Program-made: the position numbers and the translations under genes | Source of the DNA: CAVQGM01 sp963712065 | GTDB lineage: Bacteria > Actinomycetota > Acidimicrobiia > Acidimicrobiales > Acidimicrobilacustridaceae | Reading direction: 5' to 3' | NCBI GenBank assembly: GCA_963712065.1 | Contig: CAVQGM010000002.1 | Coordinates: forward strand, 1,426,001-1,490,000 | Length of the DNA: 64,000 nucleotides | In this document: positions 35,401-45,755 of the stretch, one piece after another | How the letters are laid out: the number at the start of each line of letters is the position of its first letter | Position numbering within the stretch: position 1 is the stretch's first letter | Notes under the pieces: generated by a model | What the model saw: the letters and a program-made list of their open reading frames with translations, nothing else | Database searches by the model: none | Told to the model about the DNA's origin: nothing

Positions 35401-36014
35401 AAGGCCACCGACGGCGACTGCCACGTGGCCAGCCCGTGCTGGGTCGCGCTGCGGTTGAACCCGTCCGCCGTGCGGGCGACCAGCACGCCGTCGACCGAGC
35501 ACTCGAACGTGGACGACGTGAGGCGGCAGGACAGGAGATCACCGGCCTCGGGCACCAGCGACGCCGACGTCTCGATGGCCGGGGAGCCCAGCGCGTTGCT
35601 GCGCACCTGCTGCAGCGTGTACGGCCCACCCGACGACCGACCGAACCGCCAGTAGTTCGACGCGTCCGACAGCCGGGTCACCAACCAGAACTCCGTACCG
35701 AGCGCCGGCACCGTCGCCGACACCACGCCGTCGGCCGATGTCGCGTCGACGACCGCGAGGCCGTAGCCGTCGCCCAGCACCGCCCGGCCGCCCGAAACCG
35801 ACGGGGCGCCCGACAGGGCGGACCACACCTGCCCGGTGGGTGCGGTGCCGAGACCGCCGTCGGCGCGGTCGAACCCGTCGAACACGATGGGGCCCGCCGG
35901 TTCGCCGGACGCCGACGGCATGACGGCGAAGACCGACAGCAGCACCACGGCCACCAACGCGACCCAACCCGGACGACGCGAACGCCGCCGGCCACGAATC
36001 GACACTCCACCCAT
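32434..36014 (-). CDS. Secreted repeat protein: five LamG-like units with CARDB/DUF11-like spacers (two frameshifts)
   Basis: About 1193 residues. Signal peptide in the first 45 residues (RRPGWVALVAVVLLSVFAVM, then PSASGEPAG). Then three close copies of a beta-sandwich unit of about 170 residues, each starting FDGFDR or FDDFGRP and containing GQ.WS.LSG.P.VSGGRAV.GDGY, SDASNYWRFGR, PYTLQQVR and GTWQSPSVAF (about 35.9-35.38, 35.33-34.83 and 34.42-33.91 kb), and two more divergent units (33.5-33.0 and 32.95-32.44 kb). Between copies are conserved-repeat spacers like CARDB/DUF11 (DNRGSGSTLVHVG, GCPVTPTGADCALG). Indels at about 35135 and 34950 break it. GTG/ATG at 36017/36014 follow GGAGGG. No LPXTG motif or C-terminal anchor is seen. 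Likely an adhesin or glycan-binding exoprotein. Confidence 0.75.
33915..35520 (-). repeat. Near-identical intragenic DNA repeats
   Basis: Segments of about 145 bp around 33915-34060 and 34845-34990 are almost base-for-base identical (both contain GTGCCGAGGCCGTGCCTGGT), and a more diverged copy lies at about 35375-35520. Upstream halves of the units (34100-34380, 35020-35260, 35580-35830) are also highly similar. Identity beyond what protein conservation needs points to recent duplication or gene conversion. Confidence 0.8.
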
Positions 36015-36340
36015 CACGATTGCCCTCCCGCCTGGCCCGGCCCTATCACTCTTCCATGGTTCCGTGCGCTCCGCCACCCAGCGTGACGAACATGACCACT
36101 GGATGACGGCGCGAATCGTCGGAAAGTGAACGAACGCCGAAAACCCTGGGCACGTGACGAAAACCCGCCCCTCAGGTCCGCGCGTTTATGTTGCGGAACC
36201 GTTACGGTCGAGCCATGCGGGGTGACGCGAGCGACGAACCCGACGAGCTTGTGGGCCGAACGGCTCAAGGTGCAGGGTCACAACAGCCGAGAACCAGAGC
36301 GATCTCACCCCCGTCCACTCGGCACGAATCGAGGAAGTCC
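36015..36340. promoter_or_regulatory. 326-bp divergent intergenic region, possible long 5' leader
   Basis: Separates the divergent repeat-protein and malectin genes; it is locally A-richer than the surroundings. TATGTT at 36187-36192 is the best plus-strand -10 and would give the malectin gene a leader of about 140 nt; GAGGAAG precedes ATG 36341. The leader has GC-rich segments that could fold, but no riboswitch class could be assigned. A CACGTG palindrome lies at about 36150-36155. No convincing small gene is seen. Confidence 0.4.
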
Positions 36341-38267
36341 ATGTTCGAGAAGCGATCCCGCCTCGTCTCGATCCTGGTGACCGCCAGCATCTGTCTGACG
36401 CTCGTCCTGACCGGGAGCTCCCGGGCCGCATCGGCGTGGTCGACCCGCATCGCCGCGGCGAACCCATCGGGCTTCACCGACTCCTCCGGCAACGCCTGGC
36501 TCGCCGACCGCTACTTCTCGGGCGGGTCCGGGTGGGGCAACCCCTCCCAGGCCGTGGCCGGCACGTTCAACGACCGCCTGTACCAGAACCACCGGTGGGG
36601 CCTGACGGGCTACGCCGTGCCCGTCCCCGAAAAGGCCGTCTACCGGGTGACGCTCCACTTCGCCGAGCTCGTCTTCGCCCAGGAGGGCAAGCGGGTCTTC
36701 GACGTCTCCGCCGAGAAGATCCTCCGGGTGAACGATCTCGACGTGGTCGACCGGGCCGGGTTCGCCACCGCCTACGTCGAGCGCTTCGACGTCGAGGTCA
36801 CCGACGGAACCCTCAACCTCGACTTCGGTCGGGTCGTCGAGGATCCCATGGTCTCGGGCATCCAGATCGAGCGTGTCGCAAACGCGACGAGCGATTGGGG
36901 GGGTGGCTCGTTCGCCCGGCGGGTGAACACCGGTACGTCGTCGTCCTACACCGACGTCGCCGGCCAGTCCTGGTCGGCCGACAGCGGGTACGTCCGGGGC
37001 GGCAGCTTCGGCCCCGTGAACACCCCGATCGGCGGCACCGACGACGATCGCATCTACCAGTCCCACCGCTGGGGGATGAAGGGCTACAACGTCCGCGTGC
37101 CGGCCTCCGGCGTCTACACGGTTCGCCTCCACTTCTCCGAGACCGTCTTCCGCGAGCGGGGCAAGCGGGTGTTCGACGTGTCCGCCGAGAACACGCTGCT
37201 CCTCAACGACCTCGACGTGTTCGCCCAGGCCGGCTACGCGAACGCCCTCCCGCAGACGTTCCAGGTCCCCGTCTACGACGGGTACCTCTCCCTCAAGTTC
37301 GGATCGGTGGTCGAGGATCCGATGCTGTCGGGTCTCGAGGTCATCGCCTCCGGTACCGGCAACGTCCAGTCGGCCTCGCCGACGACCACGGCCTCACCGA
37401 CGACCACGGCAGGCGCCGACGACCACCACCCAGGCGCCGACCACCACGACCACCGCGGCGCCGACGACGACGACGACCGCTCCGCCGCCGTCTGCTCCGA
37501 CCACGAGCAGCGGCTTCCCGAACGCCTCGAACACCGGTGTCCCGGCGGGTACGGCGCTGCGGCCGAGTGGGACCATCTGGACGTCGTTCGACGGTCAGGT
37601 GATCGACGCCATCGACGTGAACGGATCGATCCGGGTCAACCACAGCAACGTCGTGATCCGGCGGACGAGGGTGAAGAACCCCGGCGGTGAGGCCATCTGC
37701 CAGGACCCGACGAAGGGCGGTCTGCGTGATCGAGGACTGCGAGCTCGACGGTTCCGGGCAACACCGACGGCCAGTCGGCGGTCGCCTTCGCCAACTACAC
37801 GATCCGCCGCTGCAACATCCACCACTTCGGTGAGGGGCTCACCGCCAACGGCGACAACCTCATCGAGGGCAACTACATCCACTCCTTCACGAACTACATC
37901 TCCCAGGGCGCCACGGCGTCGGACTGTCCTCACCAAGACGGCATCCAGCTGGAGTGGGGCAGCAACCATACGATCCGCAACAACACGATCCTCATGGCGG
38001 TGCGACGGCGCCAACGCGCCACGGTGTCTGCAGGCTGGAATCCGCACACAACGGCATCTGATCGAGGACAACCTGATCGGCGGGTCGGGAGCTTCGCCAT
38101 CGGGCTGGCGGCGGCGGGCCCAACGACAACACCGACATCATCGGCCGCAACAACCGGATCACCACCGGTCTACGCCGCTCGGCGGATACTTCGGGACGTT
38201 CCGCTGACCGGAGGCTGTCGGTCTCCGGCAACGTCTGGCACGACGGCCCGAAGGGGCGAGGATCTAG
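36341..38267 (+). CDS. Secreted malectin-malectin-beta-helix protein (many 3' frameshifts)
   Basis: About 640 residues when read across frames. Signal peptide 1-32 (LVSILVTASICLTLVLTGSS, then RAASA). Two malectin domains follow in a clean frame (about 33-180 and 185-335): RIAAANPSGFTDSSGNAW, LYQNHRWGLTGYAVPVPEK, YRVTLHFAELVF, GKRVFDVSAEKILRVNDLD, then the second copy with the same order. Malectin domains bind di-/oligosaccharides. Next a Thr/Pro/Ala linker (TTTTQAPTTTT type) and a right-handed beta-helix: IRVNHSNVVIRRTRVKNPGG, VIEDCELDGSG, YTIRRCNIHHFGEGLT, LIEGNYIHSFTNYI, DGIQLEWGSNHTIRNNT. Indels begin at about 37408 and are frequent from 37724 on. The beta-helix suggests a polysaccharide lyase or glycosidase, but no catalytic residues could be assigned. 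End at TAG 38265-38267 is approximate. Confidence 0.75.
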
Positions 38268-38273
38268 TAGGGT

Positions 38274-39316
38274 TCACCGGCCAACGGTGCTCGATGTCCG
38301 CTCGTACCCGACTGTGAGCCCGTTGAGCGGATCCCAGTAGGGTACGAGCCGCTGTGGGTCGTCGCAGGTGAACGGCGAGCCGAGTTCCCGTAGGCGGGAT
38401 CGAGCCACTCCGGTGTACCCGGTGGACGCCCGGACCGGACGCTCCCTGAGCGACGGTTTCGCACCACCAGGTCGCTCGTCTTCTCGCCGCTTTTCCGTGA
38501 GCTGGCGGACATCGGTCGTACGATCTGGGCGGAACATCCGCTTCGGGCCTCCGCCCCGATCAGACTCCGCTCTCTGGCGCCTGCTCGACTGTCGCAATCC
38601 GTGAGCAGGACGACCCGGTGCGACACCGTCGTTGGCGACGTGGACCGCCCGCCGAGCGTTGGACGACGGGTCGACCGGGTCCTCGAACTCGGTGAGTCGA
38701 CACGTGGCGACCATCGCCACGCCGGCAGCGTCGCTGACGCATACACGGCTCGAGCGTCATCACTGGATCGAGACCCCCTACAGGCACTTCCGCGATGACA
38801 ACGGCACCGGGCAGGGAACCAACGTTGACCTCCAACGCTTCGACGTTGCCGGGCTCGGGCTCGACACGTCGCGCCCCGTGGAAGTGGTGCTCGAGCGCAA
38901 CGAGCGGCGAGGCCCGTATTCGCGCCCAGATCAACAATCGTGCGAACCGGGTGGTTGACCACCGCCAACAGCGGCGCATAGGTGTTCGAGACGACCAGCT
39001 CGGAGAGCACCGAGATGTCCGTCGTGTGGCTCCGGATCGCAACGTACCCGAGCGAGTGGAGATCGACCTCGACCGTCCGGTGGGTGATGGGCAAGGCGAC
39101 CCGACCGACCTTGTTCTGAGCAGCGCAAGGCGGACCCTCATGCAGGCGTACGAGGGTGCGCCGGTCGAGCGAGCCTCGTGCCGGGGTATGGTCGAGTTCG
39201 CCGCGAGCAGGGCTCGCCTGGACGCCTTCCGGGGGATCGTCCCCGCCGTTGGTTGGAAGGCGAGCGCCGTTCAGCGCCCATCCGCCGGCACTCCCTTCCA
39301 CCGAGGCCGCCTGCAA
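38274..39316 (-). pseudogene. FkbM-family methyltransferase, heavily frameshifted
   Basis: Pieces of one FkbM methyltransferase occur in all three minus-strand frames: VEVDLHSLGYVAIRSHTTDI and LLAVVNHPVRTIVDLGANTG (motif I, near 38930-39080), ALEHHFHGARR and VEPEPGNVEALEVNVGSLPG (near 38810-38900), a disrupted counterpart of the family motif DIEGAER near 38580-38610, and the C-terminus TCDDPQRLVPYWDPLNGLTV ending at TGA 38274. At least five indels are needed. Because adjoining genes are equally broken, sequence error is as likely as true decay. The start is uncertain (between about 39140 and 39316). Function if intact: methylation of a glycan or glycolipid. Confidence 0.6.
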
Positions 39317-39412
39317 CTCGATCGTCTATGAATTCACGCCTGGCCGATCCCACGATGCTGCGACAAGACGCCCGGTGATGGGCTGCGCCCCCTGTCCGAC
39401 GTCCCACGGCGG

Positions 39413-40578
39413 GTGCTCTACAGCTTCCCGCACCCCCTCGGGATCACCGGCATCGGCACGATCGGCACTGAACCAGGTTCGTGGGCTGGTCGGTCGTGGC
39501 GCACGACGTCTCCGTGTACTGCACGTCCGCCGCGCTCAGCCTGCCGGCGTCGACGATGCTCGTCGAGACGATGGTCGTGGCCGGTCGGCGAATGCCTCAC
39601 CGGACCTTCGGCGTCGATCGCACCTATCAGTATCACGACCGGCGGGTCGCGAGGGCGCTTCGTGACGTTGCCGACGGCCTTCGACGTGGTGCACACCTGG
39701 CCGCTCGGGGGAGCCACGGACCCTCGCGAGGCACGGCATCGCGATCACGGGCGTGCGTGGAGTCACCCAACACCTACGCGCCAGACGCGTACCGCCTGGC
39801 CGGGTCAAGAAGCGGCACGACTGGGTCTCGAGCTCCCGACGGGGCAGCTCTCACACGTTCGACGCGCGGCCGGGTGCAAGCGGGAGGAGCTGGAGTACTG
39901 CCTGGCCGACGCCGTCCTCGTCCCCTCCCGTTCGTCGAGGGGACGTTGCCCGCACCTCGGGCCGACCCAGAGTGCGCACGATCCGCCACGATACGGGTTC
40001 GATCCAGATCGCTTTCCGCCCCCACCACGGCAGCGCCCGAGCGCCCCTTCACCGTCGTGTTCGTCGGCAGTGGCGAGCCCCGGAAAGGATTGCACCTCGC
40101 CCTCGAGGCGTGGCGAACTGAGCGGGGTCGCTGCCACCGGAGCACGATTCGTCGTCTGCGGACGCATGCAGTCGGCGTACGCTCGGGCGATCGCTCCCCT
40201 TCTCCGCAGTCCGAACGTCGAGGTGCGCGGCTTTACCGACGACGTGGGATCTCTCCTCCGAGCATCAGATGCGCTCGTGCTTCCATCCGTCGAGGAAGGC
40301 AGCGCCCTGGTCACCTACGAGGCCCAGGCGAGCGGCTGTGCCCTCCTCGTCTCGGACGCCACAGGGGCGCTGATGGAGCGACGGGGTCCACGGCTTCCAA
40401 CACACGGCGGGCGACGTGTCTCGCCCTGACCTCCCACCTCGTCCGCTTGGCGACCGACGCCGCCCTGTTGGATCGGATGCGTGGGGCGGTGATCGATCAT
40501 CGCAAGAACCTCAGCTGGGCCGCCGCCGCCTCCCGCCTCGAGGACGCCTATCGCGAGGCCCGTCGTCCGCCGGAATGA
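39413..40578 (+). pseudogene. GT4 glycosyltransferase, heavily frameshifted
   Basis: GT-B glycosyltransferase pieces in all plus frames: VLYSFPHPLGITGIGTIG at the start, NQVRGLVGRGA, FDVVHTWPLGGAT, EVPNTYAPDAYRLAG-like segment near 39760, ELEYCLADAVLVPS, FTVVFVGSGEPRKGLHLAL, GARFVVCGRMQSAYARAIAP, VEVRGFTDDVGSLLRASDAL and the EX7E motif in LPSVEEGSALVTYEAQASGC, ending RLEDAYREARRPPE at TGA 40578. About eight indels are needed. It is convergent with the next glycosyltransferase (4 bp gap). The start could be GTG 39413, or ATG 39355 with one more indel. Confidence 0.65.
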
Positions 40579-40581
40579 CGG

Positions 40582-41798
40582 TCAGGGACAGATGCCGATG
40601 ATCCGGGCGAACCGCTCGGCCGCCGCGTCCCACGAGTGACGCGCCGCGACCGCCCGACGAGCCTCGGCGGCCGCTGGGTCGGCCGGCCGTCCAGCTCGTC
40701 GCGGACCGCCTCGGCGAACGCAGTCGGCGTCGAGGCGACCCGCACCACGTCACCGAGCCCGCGGATGGCCGGGAGGTCGGTGCAGACCGCCGGCCGCCCG
40801 GCGGCCAGGTACTCGAGAACCTTCAGCGGGAAGCTGGAACGGTTGAACTCGCTGTCGGTGTACGGGAGCATCCCCACATCCATGACGCGCATGTAGGAGG
40901 GCAACGACTCGAACGGCTTGGGCCCGACCCACACCACGTTGGGCAGCCGCAGGAGTGCATCCATGCGGCTGATCTCGAACGTCCCTTGGCGAGGACCCAC
41001 GAGGAGGACGGAGCATCCAGTGGCCGCCGTGGCCTCGAGCATCGAGAGATCGATCCGATCCGACAGGTGCCCGATGAAGCCGACCACGGGCGGGTCGAGT
41101 GCGACATCGACCGGGAGCGGCGCGGCGTCGGTCCCGGCGAACAGCACCTCGTCGACGCCGTTCTCCACCACCTCGGGCGTGCGTGCACCGCGGCCCCGTA
41201 GGACCTCGGCCAGGTGCTCGGAGACGCAGACGACGGTATCCGCCTCCGACAGCGCGGCCCGCTCCCGCTCGCGGAGCCACTCGGTCGAGATGCCCATGAG
41301 GTCACCGCCGGCCGAGAAGTCATCGGTGGCGTAGAGAACACGACGCCGCTCGCCGCAGACGCCGAACACTGGGGCCAGCGTGGCGGCGACGGCGACCTCG
41401 ACGTCGGGGTCGGGGTCCAGGACGCGCAGCGCATGGCGGGTCAGCAGTCGAGCGGTCCGCTCGGTGACCCGACGCATCGGACCCCGACCCTTCGGCGGGA
41501 CCACGACGGGCGTGAACCTGACAAGACGATCTCGGACGAGCTGCAGCCTCGACCGGACACCGGGACGTTCAAGGGCCACGTCCCGGGGAACCCGACAGGC
41601 CAGCGAGACCGGAGGATCGACGTACAGCACGGGCGCCCAGCGGGTCAGGCGCTCGGCGATGTGCTGGTCGGGGAAGCGATTGCCGTCCCACGCGGTGCCG
41701 GCGAAGAACACCACCAGGCCGCGCCACTGACCGGGGAGACGGCCGTGGCGCTTCCCGGGCCTCCCGCTCGCTCGTGAACTCGCCGCCTCGACTCCCAC
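40582..41798 (-). CDS. Glycosyltransferase, GT4/GT1-like (frameshifted ends)
   Basis: About 400 residues. The central frame is long and clean: VVFFAGTAWDGNRFPDQHIA, RWAPVLYVDPPVSLACR, RRVLYATDDFSAGGDLMGIS, ADTVVCVSEHLAEVLRGRGA, VVENGVDEVLFAGTDAAPLP, VVGFIGHLSDRIDLSMLEAT, VLLVGPRQGTFEISRM, YMRVMDVGMLPYTDSEFNRS, PLKVLEYLAAGRPAVCTDLP. It resembles teichuronic-acid-type TuaH/WcaI-like glycosyltransferases and the gene at 47685-48922, which shares VDWWYHN/FAGTAWDGN-type openings and the NPIKL.EYLA motif. An indel near 40690 changes frame before the end ARHSWDAAAERFARIIGICP (stop 40582-40584). The N-terminal start is uncertain because of another indel around 41740-41800. Confidence 0.72.
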
Positions 41799-41919
41799 GG
41801 CTCGGGATGCTGTCCCATCGCCCGAAGGCCGTCAATGTGGCCCGCACCGCTACCATCTCCTGGAGCCGGCTCCAATGGCAGCTGGGCCGTCTGGCGGAGA
41901 GACGAGCGAAGCAACTGCG

Positions 41920-43281
41920 ATGAACGAGTCCACCCGAACGCTGTCCACACAAGTGGCGGAGACGTCTCGCTCGGCGCGGTTCGACGCGACCTCCCTGCTC
42001 AAGGTCTTCGTCGTCGTGGTCTTCGTCGTTCCCGGCGGATTCGTCGTCGGCGCCCTCGGCGCCGCCGGGCGGCCGAGCATGCTCATCGGGCTCCTCGCCC
42101 TCACCTGGTGGGTGTCGAACGCGTCTTCCCTTCGTCGACCTTGGATCGTGGTTCTCAGCCGGTCCGGGTCGCCACGATCGGCCTCGCGTTGACCGTCCTG
42201 GCCAGCTACGTCGCCGCGTACGCTCGCCCGATCGACGCCGTCGAGTCGCGGGGTGCCGACCGGGGGATGATCCTCCTTTTCGGTCTCCTCGGCCTGGTGC
42301 TGCTGGCGGCGGACGGCATCACCACTCGACGGCGCCTCGACTCCCTCCTCCAGTGGGTGGCCACCGGTGGTACGGCGATCGCCGCCGTCGGCGTCGCTCC
42401 AGTTCTTCACCGGCTTCGACCTGTCCAAGGTTCTCCGCTTCCCGGGCCTCGCCGTGCACACGAGCGTGCAGGGCATCCAGGAGCGAAGCGACCTGAATCG
42501 GGTGTCGGCCACCGCGTCCGCACCCGATCGAGTTCGGCGTCGTGCTGGGGTTGGTCTTCCCCATCGCCCTGCACTTCGCTCTCTACGCCACCTCGCACCG
42601 GCGCTGGGCCTGGCTGCGGGTGGCACTCATCGCCATGGCGGTCCCGATGTCGGTGTCCCGCTCCGGTACGCTCGCCCTCGGCGTCACGTTCCTCGTCATG
42701 TGGCTGTCATGGCCCGGACGCTTGCGGCTTCGGTCGCTCGTCATCGGCGCCGTGGGTGCACTCGTGATGCGGTTCTTCATCCCCGGGCTGCTGGGCACGA
42801 TCAAGGCGCTGTTCACGAATCTGTTCGACGACCCGAGCACCAAGGGGCGGACCCAGGACTACGGCGTGGTCGGGGAGTTCTTCGCCCAGCGCCCGATCAC
42901 CGGCAGGGGTTTCGCGACGTTCCTCAGCGACCGCTACATCGTGCTCGACAACCAGTACCTCGGCCTCCTCGTCGAGACGGGCGTGGTCGGCACGATCGCG
43001 TTCGTCGGCCTGTTCCTCGTCGGGGTCGGCGTGGCCCGTGGTGCCAGGCGAGGAGCCGATGCCGAGACGCGCTCGCTCGGGCAGGCTCTCGCCGCTCCCT
43101 GCCTGGCCACGCTCGTGGTTGCCGGCACCTATGACATGCTCGGCTTCACGATGTCGGCCGGTCTCGCCTTCCTGTTCGTCGGCTGTGCCGGGGCGCTGTG
43201 GCGACTGACCGAACCGACGCCGCGCCTGTCGCCAACGCCCCCGAGCGTGCTCTCTCGCTCGCTCACCCGAAGGCGACGTGA
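41920..43281 (+). CDS. O-antigen ligase/polymerase-type membrane protein (Wzy-like, frameshifted)
   Basis: About 450 residues, polytopic. Hydrophobic helices are spread over the length: LLKVFVVVVFVVPGGFVVGA, SMLIGLLALTWWVSN, TIGLALTVLASYVAAYARPI, GMILLFGLLGLVLLA, EFGVVLGLVFPIALHFALYA, LRVALIAMAVPMSVSRSGTL, LRSLVIGAVGALVMRFF. The large outer loop with DDPSTKGRTQDYGVVGEFF, RPITGRGFATFLSDRYIVLD, NQYLGLLVETGVVGTIAF is the Wzy_C/O-antigen ligase signature. Indels near 42150, 42400 and 42530. As printed, the frame runs on to 43414 over the next gene; one more indel would end it at TGA 43279-43281, giving the GTGA overlap usual here. TACCAT at 41851-41856 may be its -10. Confidence 0.78.
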
Positions 43282-44171
43282 CCACGCCACCGCTGGTGAC
43301 CGTCGGGCTCCCCACGTACAACGGGGCCGCATTTCTGGAGGAGACGCTCGAGTCGCTGCTCGCCCAGGACCTGTCGGAGTTCGAGATCGTCATCTCCGAC
43401 AACGGCTCCACTGACGCCACCGAGATCATCGGGCGCCGCGCCGCCGCGTCAGACCCCCGGGTGCGATTCGAGCGCTCGCCGGAGAACCGAGGCGCGGCCT
43501 GGAACTATAACCATCTGCTCGCGCCGGCGAGGGGCCAGTACTTCAAGTGGGCGGCCGACGACGACCTCTGCGCCCCGACGTTCCTGCGGCGGTGCCTCGA
43601 GGAGCTCGAGCGATGGCCCGATGCCGTGGTGGCCTGGCCGCAGACGACCCTCATCGACGAGCACGGCGAGACGATGGCCGCCATGGACGACGCCAACCTC
43701 GAGCTGATCGACGCCGACCCGGTCGCCCGGTTGGCCCAACTCCTCCACAACCGCGAGGAGTGGCATCCGGTCTTCGGACTGATGCCGACCGACGTGCTCC
43801 GACGCACCCGCGGCATCGGCGCCTTCGTCCTCGCCGACGCCGCACTGCTCGCCGAGCTTGCCCTCCTCGGGACGTTCCGGCAGGTCCGGGAGCCGCTCTT
43901 CCTGCGCCGTTACCATCAAGGTCGCTCCCTGATGGCGAACCCGACGCCGGTCGCCCACGCCGCGTGGTACGACCCGGCGCAGGCGACGCGCCGCGCCGTG
44001 CTCCCCCAGACCCGTCTCACCCGCGAGCTGTTGCGCCGCACCGCCACTGCCGATCTCTCGACCCGCGATCGGCTTCGGGCGTCGGCGATGGTGCTGCGTC
44101 ACTGGACCACACCCCACTGGCGCCACATCGGGGGAGAGCTCAAGATGGCCCTCCGCTCCTCGACCCCCTGA
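43278..44171 (+). CDS. GT2 glycosyltransferase
   Basis: 297 residues, intact GT-A fold. Motifs: LVTVGLPTYNGAAFLEETLE, FEIVISDNGSTDATEII (Asp binding UDP), RFERSPENRGAAWNYNHLLA, YFKWAADDDLCAPTFLRRCL (DxD equivalent DDD), then RCLEELERWPDAVVAWPQTT, RRYHQGRSLMANPT. The C-terminus is basic without a membrane helix. GTG 43278 overlaps the presumed polymerase stop (GTGA). It probably adds one sugar of the repeat unit. The closest described group by motif is the rhamnosyl/galactosyl GT2 family; the donor is not assigned. Confidence 0.88.
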   Translation: MTTPPLVTVGLPTYNGAAFLEETLESLLAQDLSEFEIVISDNGSTDATEIIGRRAAASDPRVRFERSPENRGAAWNYNHLLAPARGQYFKWAADDDLCAPTFLRRCLEELERWPDAVVAWPQTTLIDEHGETMAAMDDANLELIDADPVARLAQLLHNREEWHPVFGLMPTDVLRRTRGIGAFVLADAALLAELALLGTFRQVREPLFLRRYHQGRSLMANPTPVAHAAWYDPAQATRRAVLPQTRLTRELLRRTATADLSTRDRLRASAMVLRHWTTPHWRHIGGELKMALRSSTP

Positions 44172-44191
44172 GCGCAGGTTCGCGATCAGCC

Positions 44192-45755
44192 TCAGCCCGT
44201 GAGCGCACCCTTCGGGTCGGAGTCCACCGTCGACCGACCCGTCAGTGCCACGACGCCGACGCCGGCGATCAAGGCCGCCCCGACGAGAGCAAGCGCTACC
44301 CATGGGAAGAACCCGCCGTCGGGCGCCCACGTGCCCCCCCAGGGGAGTGCCCACGACCCGCTCGCGCCCACCGTGTAGCGGTGCAGGTTGGTCAGGAACG
44401 CGATCAGCTGTACCACTGCCGTCACCGAGAACACCACGGGCGGAAGGAAACGGGCGACGCGGTCGTCGAGAGCCGCCCTTCGCTCCTCGAGCACGTCGGT
44501 GGCAAGGAGGGGAAGCCCGACGACGAGGGGGAGCACGTACCGCGCCTGCATCCCGAACCCGATCTGGGCCTCGACGAGCACCGCCAGTGCGATGTGGACC
44601 ACCAGCGTCGCCACCCCCAACGCCACCATGGCGATCCGATCGCGTCGTCCTCCGATCCGCAACGCCAAGAGCACGACAGCGGCCAGCAGACCGAGCGACA
44701 AGAGGTAGACGGGCTGGGGCATTGGCGTGTCGTTCCACCCGAACACGCCCACGAGCTGACGGAGCTGGTTGGGGCCGTCGCTCACGGCATCGCCGAGCGA
44801 TCGAAGCGCCAGTCCGAGATCGATCGGAGGATGGGGGGTCACGAGCAACGACCAGAGCGCCGATGCGGCCGCGGTCACCACGAGCACGGCAACCACGGCA
44901 GCCACCTTCGCCGCGTGCGCCGGCCACGAGCTGGCCCGCCTCGGTCCTGCCGACGTAGATCAGCAGGACGGCCGCGATGATGGCGATGAGGACCGCGTCG
45001 GCAGGGCGGCTGAGCGCCATCACCGCGCCGCTCACGGCAGCGGCGGCGAACGGCCCCCCCGCCCGATCCCCCGGTGCGCCCCCGATACGGAGGAGCGCGG
45101 TCCACAGGCAGATGGCGGCGGCGATCTCGATTCCCGACGTCGTCACGCTGGCGACCAGGAAGACCACGGCCGGCGTGGTTGCCAGGGCGACGCCGGCGAG
45201 CATCAGCCATCCACGCCCCCGATGCACCGCCAGCAGGACCGCCCACCCGATCAAGGCACCGCTCAGCGCCAGGGCTGCGAGCCTTCCTCGCCATTCGGCC
45301 GCCCGGTAGTCGTCGGCCCCCTGCATGGCCAACCCGAGGGGGAAGTAGAGGGCAGGGCTGTAGGTCCCGAAGTGGGTGGGCGCGAGCACCTCGCCGCTCG
45401 CGTCCCCCTCGGGCGGGGACAGGACCTGGCAATCGGCGGTCAGGTCGCGGTCGAAGGCAAAGCAGCGGACGTCGTCAGGAGGCACCACCTCGGCCGGGAG
45501 GAGATAGGAGCGGCCGACGGCACGGAACCAGTCGGCGCTCAGATCGGACATGCCGGGGAGCTCGGTCGGGTACGGCTCGCCGTCGAGGTCGAGCCTGGCC
45601 GTGGCGTACGCCTTCACCATGTGGGCGTTCTCGTCCGGTGACGCCGCCGGCGGGTTCCCGCCGGCCCATGCCACGCCGAGAAGGACGACACCGATCACCA
45701 GGACCAGGCCGCCGATCACGACGCGGGGACGGGCCGCCACCCGCTCCGAGCTCAC
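44192..45755 (-). CDS. DUF2142-like polytopic membrane protein (one frameshift)
   Basis: About 520 residues. An N-terminal helix (VVIGGLVLVIGVVLLGVAWA) leads to a large outer loop with PPAASPDENAHMVKAYATAR (acidic Asp-Glu after helix 1, as in GT-C enzymes and DUF2142 proteins) and a Cys pair in VRCFAFDRDLTADCQVL, then many helices: LAALALSGALIGWAVLLAV, AVSGAVMALSRPADAVLIAI, and at the C-terminal part YLLSLGLLAAVVLLAL, MQARYVLPLVVGLPLLA (the RY.LP motif typical of DUF2142). One indel near 44925. GTG 45755 overlaps the upstream gene stop. Likely a GT-C-fold glycosyltransferase or transporter of the cell surface; no activity is assigned. Confidence 0.75.

Noticed and set aside
36200..36340. c-di-AMP (ydaO) riboswitch
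   Set aside because: Only scattered pieces match; the conserved GGGGGACCC core and the closing helix are missing, so it is reported only as a possible leader.
42542..43414. Polymerase reading frame extending 137 bp into the GT2 gene
   Set aside because: Residues after about 43270 are the out-of-frame reading of conserved GT2 sequence; one indel would end the gene at 43281.
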